Below the pieces are notes generated by a model. The model saw nothing but the letters and a program-made list of their open reading frames with translations. It had not been told where the DNA came from and did no database searches. The position numbers and the translations under genes are program-made. From Tridacna crocea (lineage: Eukaryota > Mollusca > Bivalvia > Cardiida > Cardiidae): a stretch of DNA of 64,000 bases. The stretch lies in contig OX031062.1 of the NCBI GenBank assembly GCA_943736015.1, forward strand, positions 26,633,462-26,697,461, in the 5' to 3' direction. Shown piece after piece: positions 58,214 through 64,000 of the stretch; position 1 is the first letter of the stretch; the number at the start of each line of letters is the position of its first letter.

Positions 58214-59189
58214 GTAATGTTATATTCTACTGTTTGAGGGTAGTGTTTAGTCGCATGTAATTGGAAACTTTGTGGCATATTTCAAATTTCCGACTGAAAA
58301 GTGGAACATTTATATCAGACTGAGTGTCTCTGTGTAACACTTAAAATACTTTTTGGTTGGTTCCAGATAGAATTTTTTTCACTAAATGAGTGCAGTGATA
58401 TTAAATTGGGCTTGCCTTTGGCGAGCTTAACGACACATTTTGGTAGATGAGTTTAAAAAGGGGTTACCTTTGTACTGTCTCAAACCTTTGAAAGATAAGA
58501 AAATTTGAAATTGCTGAATTACTTTGAAAGCAATGGAGGTTATATGATAAGCTACCTTTTTCTGTGTGTTTGATTGTGTGTGTTTTCGACAGTTTTATGA
58601 TTTGGGCAAATACCAATTTTCAAAAAGCAGTGGTCCCCCAATTTGGGTGTAATTTATTAGCATTTGTTCATTCTGTAGCTTCTTACCAAATAGGGCTCTT
58701 TCCTGTAGCGTTGTTCCGTTGACAACAGTTGACAGAAAGCTTAATCGTCCGACTATGTGGTAATGTCGTAGTAAATTAGACGTTTACCCTTTTGCCAATA
58801 AATATATCACTTGTTGGTCGTTGTCCTTTTTGTTGGTCTTGCATACAATACAGCCTTGATGCAATTGTTTGATTTTAAGAAATCAGGTAGGATGTGTATC
58901 AGAGATCAGACTGCACGTACTGTTAATTCTGAACTGCATCTGCATCATTCACAAAACTGAATTATGTCACTAATGGTGGATAAAGTGTAACAATGTAAGC
59001 GTTACTTGTTATAAGAGGCCGTTATCAGTGTTCTTGTTCTGATAGCAGTAAGCTCAGCTAACACGGATATAAAGATATTGTAGTCATAATTTCGAGTAAT
59101 GGCATTTATTGCTATAACTGCAATTGGACTACCTTCCACTGAATGCTCATCAGCTGAGTGTGATTGGACATTCATTTTCTCACTTACAG

Positions 59190-59468
59190 AAACTGAAGTG
59201 TCAAGCAGTGGTAAACCATCACTATCTGAAGGAAGTACCCTAGGAAAGTCTTCTTCGCCTGAAGGACGTACAACTAAATTGACAGCATCATCAGGATCAC
59301 AAACCCAGCCAAGTTCAAAAAGTGAAGGGACATCTGGACCATCGACCTCTGGTCCAGCAGCACCTCCAGGTGCAACCACTGTAGGCCCCCCTGCCACATC
59401 TGCAATACTTACCCCTGGCAAATCTCCCTCTCTCAGTGGAAGAACTTCAGCACCAACAACACAACCCA
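59190..59468 (+). CDS. Exon L6: mucin-like linker, tandem unit 2
   Basis: Copy of L5 shifted by 3335 bp, with identical splice borders and phase. The only coding difference I see from L5 is the Gln in SQTQPSS. The sequence just upstream, in the intron, has a few more changes than the exon itself. Confidence 0.87.
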
Positions 59469-60450
59469 GTAAGAAGCATTTTTGATAGTTGTATCATAAT
59501 CATACTGCTATCGCGAAAAACTGAAGTTTATTCAAAGTGACCAAGTACCCAGTAAAGGGGTTTGGATATAGATTGATGCACAGAAAAAGATTTCCTGTTG
59601 AAAGAAATCGACATTTGATGCATTTCGTCGTAATCATGCACAGTTAAAGATATGGTTAAGGTTTAGACGGAGATCCAAAGTGATAGAGTCAAGTCCTGAC
59701 CTCGATTTCAGTCTTTCTTTGTAATAATTCACAACGGACGTCCATGTAAGTTATAATTGAGAGATTTCTTAGTAACGATCTTGCAAGATTACTTGGTAAT
59801 GTTTATCTGTTTACTTGGGTGTCTTGTTAAGGTGTTTTTGGGATAAGACCTCTACGACTATTCATACAAAGTCGGAAGAATAAGAAATGTGTTGTATAAA
59901 ACTGGCTTGCTTACGGTTAATCAGGTAGATTATGCCACGATTTTGTGAAGTCAAAATCGATGTCATGATATTGCCGAGGTTGCATCAGATTTTACAGGAA
60001 TAATCAAGAAAATTGCTAAATGAGGGTTGCATGTAGTAATGCATAACTGTAGGAAATAAAGAGATTGTCGTCTCCTAGCTGAAAGCTACGTTGATGCTAG
60101 TAAGAATTGCCTTAGGCAACTTAGACAAAATAGAGCTGTTCCCATCTTTATTTCCCGTTTGCAGTTGATAAACACTTATAGTGTTAGTCCAAGAACGGAT
60201 ACATGGGATGAAGCAAACACATTTGATGGATATGAAAGCATAGTCCTGAGAGTTTGTGAAGAAAGGTACTTTATTCCGATGTGCACATTGGATGGTAGGG
60301 CAGAAGCGATATAGTTACTGTATGTGGAAAGAATTGGGTATTTCACCATGCAGTTTTTCACTTATGTTTCTAACTATTGCCTCCCTTTTGAAGATAAATG
60401 ACGACAAGCAGGCGTCCACTGTTAAGGATACTACTTTTTATATTCTTCAG

Positions 60451-60704
60451 AGCAATGTGAACGTCGTTATATTAGCTCACCTGACGCGGATGGTGTAAGT
60501 GTCAGTATTAAAGACTTTGAGGATGATGTTGAAAGCCTATTGAGCGGAGAAGAGGTGCCAATTCCTAAAGTGAACAACGAGTCGGTTTATACGATCACAT
60601 TGAACCCAGCTGAAGTTGTCATGGATTTTGTTATCACTTTAAGCAACATTGAGTCAGCAACTGTGGACTTCACACGAGAAGGAGAAGAGGAACCAATTTC
60701 GAGG
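60451..60704 (+). CDS. Exon A6: first half of Cys-bracketed domain, tandem unit 2
   Basis: Copy of A5 (offset 3335 bp). I see no differences in the exon, including the N-E-S sequon, the starting Cys and both splice sites. Confidence 0.87.
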
Positions 60705-60919
60705 GTAACTTAGTAAAACTTTTTTTTGCCACAGTGACAAAAAATAGTGATTTATTTCATTATTTAATCTTTTATTAACAATTATAGTGAATTTTCTGTA
60801 AACAAAGGGGAGTAGCAACAATTCTGATATTCTATTTCATGTTTTACTTTTAGATGTGGTACCTTTAATAATATGACAAATTGTAACAATTTTGATTTAA
60901 AGATATTCATGTAATATCG

Positions 60920-61125
60920 ATTGAGAAATAAGTTCTTACAACCTACACTAATCTGTCACGATTCTGCTTCCTGGGAAGTACACCAGTACTTGTGCCGAGT
61001 GTGTAGGCCAATGAAAATCTCAAGTTGACACCCGCTTCTGGGTTTCGAACTTGAGGTGTTATGGTTACAAGGCCGACGTTCTACCTCACAACGACGGACA
61101 CCACACAAAGGTTTGCTAGTAACAA
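60920..61125 (-). mobile_element. tRNA-Thr-like SINE inside tandem unit 2
   Basis: Copy of the unit 1 SINE carried along by the 3.3-kb duplication, at the same place between A6 and B6. It is not an independent insertion. Confidence 0.7.
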
Positions 61126-61372
61126 GTTTACTCGTATGCGTTAGAAAACTCTAAAGAAAATGGCCAGCAACTCAATTCTATGCAGCACTTATACATTCTT
61201 TTTATTTCCAATGCAATAAAACAATGGTACGGATTTGCATCTACCAACAGAATCTACAGCTTCTTCTCTGTATCTCAATTATTTGCCATTTCGAGAATAG
61301 TGAAAGTTTTGGAGAGGGTATCCGAAGTTGAACTATATTAGATATGTTATCGTCAGTTTTGTTGTATTCCAG

Positions 61373-61544
61373 GATATTAATGTCCGTGAAGAGCCTTCAC
61401 CGATAAACGCATTGTCGCCCGAAATTTCTGGTGAACCAGTCCAATTAATTGAAATACGTAATATTGTGCCAACAGAAGGTCTTCCGGACGATGTAATTCC
61501 CACAGTAACTGTCGTATCTTTCACATTGTGTAAGAAGCCCAAAG
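61373..61544 (+). CDS. Exon B6: second half of Cys-bracketed domain, tandem unit 2
   Basis: Copy of B5 (offset 3331 bp, after a 4-bp deletion in the preceding intron near 61336). The exon is identical to B5 as read, ending in the single Cys and a phase 1 donor. Confidence 0.87.
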
Positions 61545-62520
61545 GTAATGTTATATTCTACTGTTTGAGGGTAGTGTTTAGTCGCATGTAATTGGAAACT
61601 TTGTGGCATATTTCAAATTTCCGACTGAAAAGTGGAACATTTATATCAGACTGAGTGTCTCTGTGTAACACTTAAAATACTTTTTGGTTGGTTCCAGATA
61701 GAATTTTTTTCACTAAATGAGTGCAGTGATATTAAATTGGGCTTGCCTTTGGCGAGCTTAACGACACATTTTGGTAGATGAGTTTAAAAAGGGGTTACCT
61801 TTGTACTGTCTCAAACCTTTGAAAGATAAGAAAATTTGAAATTGCTGAATTACTTTGAAAGCAATGGAGGTTATATGATAAGTTACCTTTTTCTGTGTGT
61901 TTGATTGTGTGTGTTTTCGACAGTTTTATGATTTGGGCAAATACCAATTTTCAAAAAGCAGTGGTCCCCCAATTTGGGTGTAATTTATTAGCATTTGTTC
62001 ATTCTGTAGCTTCTTACCAAATAGGGCTCTTTCCTGTAGCGTTGTTCCGTTGACAACAGTTGACAGAAAGCTTAATCGTCCGACTATGTGGTAATGTCGT
62101 AGTAAATTAGACGTTTACCCTTTTGCCAATAAATATATCACTTGTTGGTCGTTGTCCTTTTTGTTGGTCTTGCATACAATACAGCCTTGATGCAATTGTT
62201 TGATTTTAAGAAATCAGGTAGGATGTGTATCAGAGATCAGACTGCACGTACTGTTAATTCTGAACTGCATCTGCATCATTCACAAAACTGAATTATGTCA
62301 CTAATGGTGGATAAAGTGTAACAATGTAAGCGTTACTTGTTATAAGAGGCCGTTATCAGTGTTCTTGTTCTGATAGCAGTAAGCTCAGCTAACACGGATA
62401 TAAAGATATTGTAGTCATAATTTCGAGTAATGGCATTTATTGCTATAACTGCAATTGGACTACCTTCCACTGAATGCTCATCAGCTGAGTGTGATTGGAC
62501 ATTCATTTTCTCACTTACAG

Positions 62521-62799
62521 AAACTGAAGTGTCAAGCAGTGGTAAACCATCACTATCTGAAGGAAGTACCCTAGGAAAGTCTTCTTCGCCTGAAGGACGT
62601 ACAACTAAATTGACAGCATCATCAGGATCACAAACCCAGCCAAGTTCAAAAAGTGAAGGGACATCTGGACCATCGACCTCTGGTCCAGCAGCACCTCCAG
62701 GTGCAACCACTGTAGGCCCCCCTGCCACATCTGCAATACTTACCCCTGGCAAATCTCCCTCTCTCAGTGGAAGAACTTCAGCACCAACAACACAACCCA
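62521..62799 (+). CDS. Exon L7: mucin-like linker, tandem unit 3
   Basis: Copy of L6 (offset 3331 bp), identical as read, including the Gln that separates L6/L7 from L5. Units 2 and 3 are therefore closer to each other than to unit 1. Confidence 0.86.
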
Positions 62800-63781
62800 G
62801 TAAGAAGCATTTTTGATAGTTGTATCATAATCATACTGCTATCGCGAAAAACTGAAGTTTATTCAAAGTGACCAAGTACCCAGTAAAGGGGTTTGGATAT
62901 AGATTGATGCACAGAAAAAGATTTCCTGTTGAAAGAAATCGACATTTGATGCATTTCGTCGTAATCATGCACAGTTAAAGATATGGTTAAGGTTTAGACG
63001 GAGATCCAAAGTGATAGAGTCAAGTCCTGACCTCGATTTCAGTCTTTCTTTGTAATAATTCACAACGGACGTCCATGTAAGTTATAATTGAGAGATTTCT
63101 TGGTAACGATCTTGCAAGATTACTTGGTAATGTTTATCTGTTTACTTGGGTGTCTTGTTAAGGTGTTTTTGGGATAAGACCTCTACGACTATTCATACAA
63201 AGTCGGAAGAATAAGAAATGTGTTGTATAAAACTGGCTTGCTTACGGTTAATCAGGTAGATTATGCCACGATTTTGTGAAGTCAAAATCGATGTCATGAT
63301 ATTGCCGAGGTTGCATCAGATTTTACAGGAATAATCAAGAAAATTGCTAAATGAGGGTTGCATGTAGTAATGCATAACTGTAGGAAATAAAGAGATTGTC
63401 GTCTACTAGCTGAAAGCTACGTTGATGCTAGTAAGAATTGCCTTAGGCAACTTAGACAAAATAGAGCTGTTCCCATCTTTATTTCCCGTTTGCAGTTGAT
63501 AAACACTTATAGTGTTAGTCCAAGAACGGATACATGGGATGAAGCAAACACATTTGATGGATATGAAAGCATAGTCCTGAGAGGTTGTGAAGAAAGGTAC
63601 TTTATTCCGATGTGCACATTGGATGGTAGGGCAGAAGCGATATAGTTACTGTATGTGGAAAGAATTGGGTATTTCACCATGCAGTTTTTCACTTATGTTT
63701 CTAAGTATTGCCTCCCTTTTGAAGATAAATGACGACAAGCAGGCGTCCACTGTTAAGGATACTACTTTTTATATTCTTCAG

Positions 63782-64000
63782 AGCAATGTGAACGTCGTTA
63801 TATTAGCTCACCTGACGCGGATGGTGTAAGTGTCAGTATTAAAGACTTTGAGGATGATGTTGAAAGCCTATTGAGCGGAGAAGAGGTGCCAATTCCTAAA
63901 GTGAACAACGAGTCGGTTTATACGATCACATTGAACCCAGCTGAAGTTGTCATGGATTTTGTTATCACTTTAAGCAACATTGAGTCAGCAACTGTGGACT
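63782..64000 (+). CDS. Exon A7: first half of Cys-bracketed domain, tandem unit 3, cut by window end
   Basis: Copy of A5/A6. The window ends 35 bp before the expected donor (~64035). Everything visible is open and matches A6. More units may follow outside the window. Confidence 0.85.

Larger units (their letters stand above)
55637..58971 (+). repeat. Tandem cassette unit 1 (3335 bp)
   Basis: Direct repeat unit beginning at aatggtggataaagtg. It contains L5, A5, B5, two full introns (one with a SINE) and flanking intron. The same start word recurs at 58972 and 62303. Its left edge abuts the end of a GTAA-rich TIR transposon (gtgtgaaggcggtaaa). Confidence 0.93.
58972..62302 (+). repeat. Tandem cassette unit 2 (3331 bp)
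   Basis: Near-identical copy of unit 1 with L6, A6 and B6. Differences are scattered single bases, mostly in introns, and a 4-bp deletion near 61336. The junction with unit 1 reads tgtcact-aatggtgg without filler. Confidence 0.93.
1..64000 (+). other. Span of one large multi-exon gene, partial at both ends
   Basis: Twenty-one exons between 175 and the window end join in one open frame with canonical AG/GT borders. Exons alternate as linker (phase 1-1), A (1-0) and B (0-1), with one extra phase 1-1 cysteine exon. Joined exon sequence is about 4.0 kb, and introns run from ~0.9 kb to ~13 kb. Neither first nor last exon is visible. The cysteine-bracketed domains, N-X-S/T sequons and Ser/Thr/Pro-rich linkers suggest a secreted or ectodomain protein; this is inference. 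I do not recognise the family. RNA-seq could show that the locus is more than one gene, especially across the 13-kb gap before 47737. Confidence 0.75.
62303..64000 (+). repeat. Tandem cassette unit 3, cut by window end
   Basis: Third copy, 1698 bp visible, with L7 and most of A7. It shares most unit-2 variants (for example gatgcac where unit 1 has gatgaac). At the two positions around 63583 and 63705 it matches unit 1 rather than unit 2. Confidence 0.92.

Overview
This window is eukaryotic and intron-rich (AT-rich, about 6% recognisable exon). It looks like the middle of one large plus-strand gene from a mollusc, most likely a bivalve. The organism call is an inference from the repeat landscape: Helentron-like elements built of ~160-bp tandem monomers, tRNA-derived SINEs, a TTAA-flanked hairpin MITE and a Penelope-like element. 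No start codon, signal peptide, final exon, poly(A) signal, rRNA or functional tRNA gene is visible, so the gene is partial at both ends.

The gene is modular. Twenty-one exons can be placed with GT/AG borders and an unbroken frame. Most fall into a repeating three-exon cassette. L is a Ser/Thr/Pro-rich linker exon (phase 1 in, phase 1 out). A is an ~85-93-codon exon with a Cys near its start (phase 1 in, phase 0 out). B is an ~53-57-codon exon with one Cys near its end (phase 0 in, phase 1 out). A plus B therefore make a ~140-residue domain bracketed by two cysteines, and the whole cassette is phase 1-1, so it can be duplicated without a frameshift. Order: L1-A1-B1 (175-4858), L2-A2-B2 (7028-12826), L3-A3-B3 (15009-21153), L4-A4-B4 (24940-34561), a single LDL-receptor-A-like six-Cys exon (47737-47853), then L5-A5-B5, L6-A6-B6 and L7-A7 (55855 to the window end). 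I do not recognise the A/B domain. The protein is probably secreted or an ectodomain (cysteine pairs, N-glycosylation sequons in every A exon, mucin-like linkers). A mucin-like, adhesive or matrix protein is a guess.

From 55637 to the end the cassette lies in a head-to-tail tandem of ~3.33-kb units with almost identical exons and introns (starts 55637, 58972, 62303; the third is cut by the window). A diverged relic of the unit's 3' tail at ~51518-52279 suggests an older copy. A ~3.4-kb block of transposons now lies between that relic and the first intact unit.

The introns are mostly mobile DNA: about 21 copies of a hairpin MITE with TTAA ends (piggyBac-like); Helentron-like elements with ~145-190-bp tandem monomers; at least four tRNA-derived SINE families, one of them dimeric and three copies with target-site duplications; three copies of a fold-back element with ~80-bp arms; a GTAA-rich TIR transposon family; and a broken Penelope-like reverse transcriptase carrying a SINE insertion. 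Several insertions end within 10-30 bp of splice sites.
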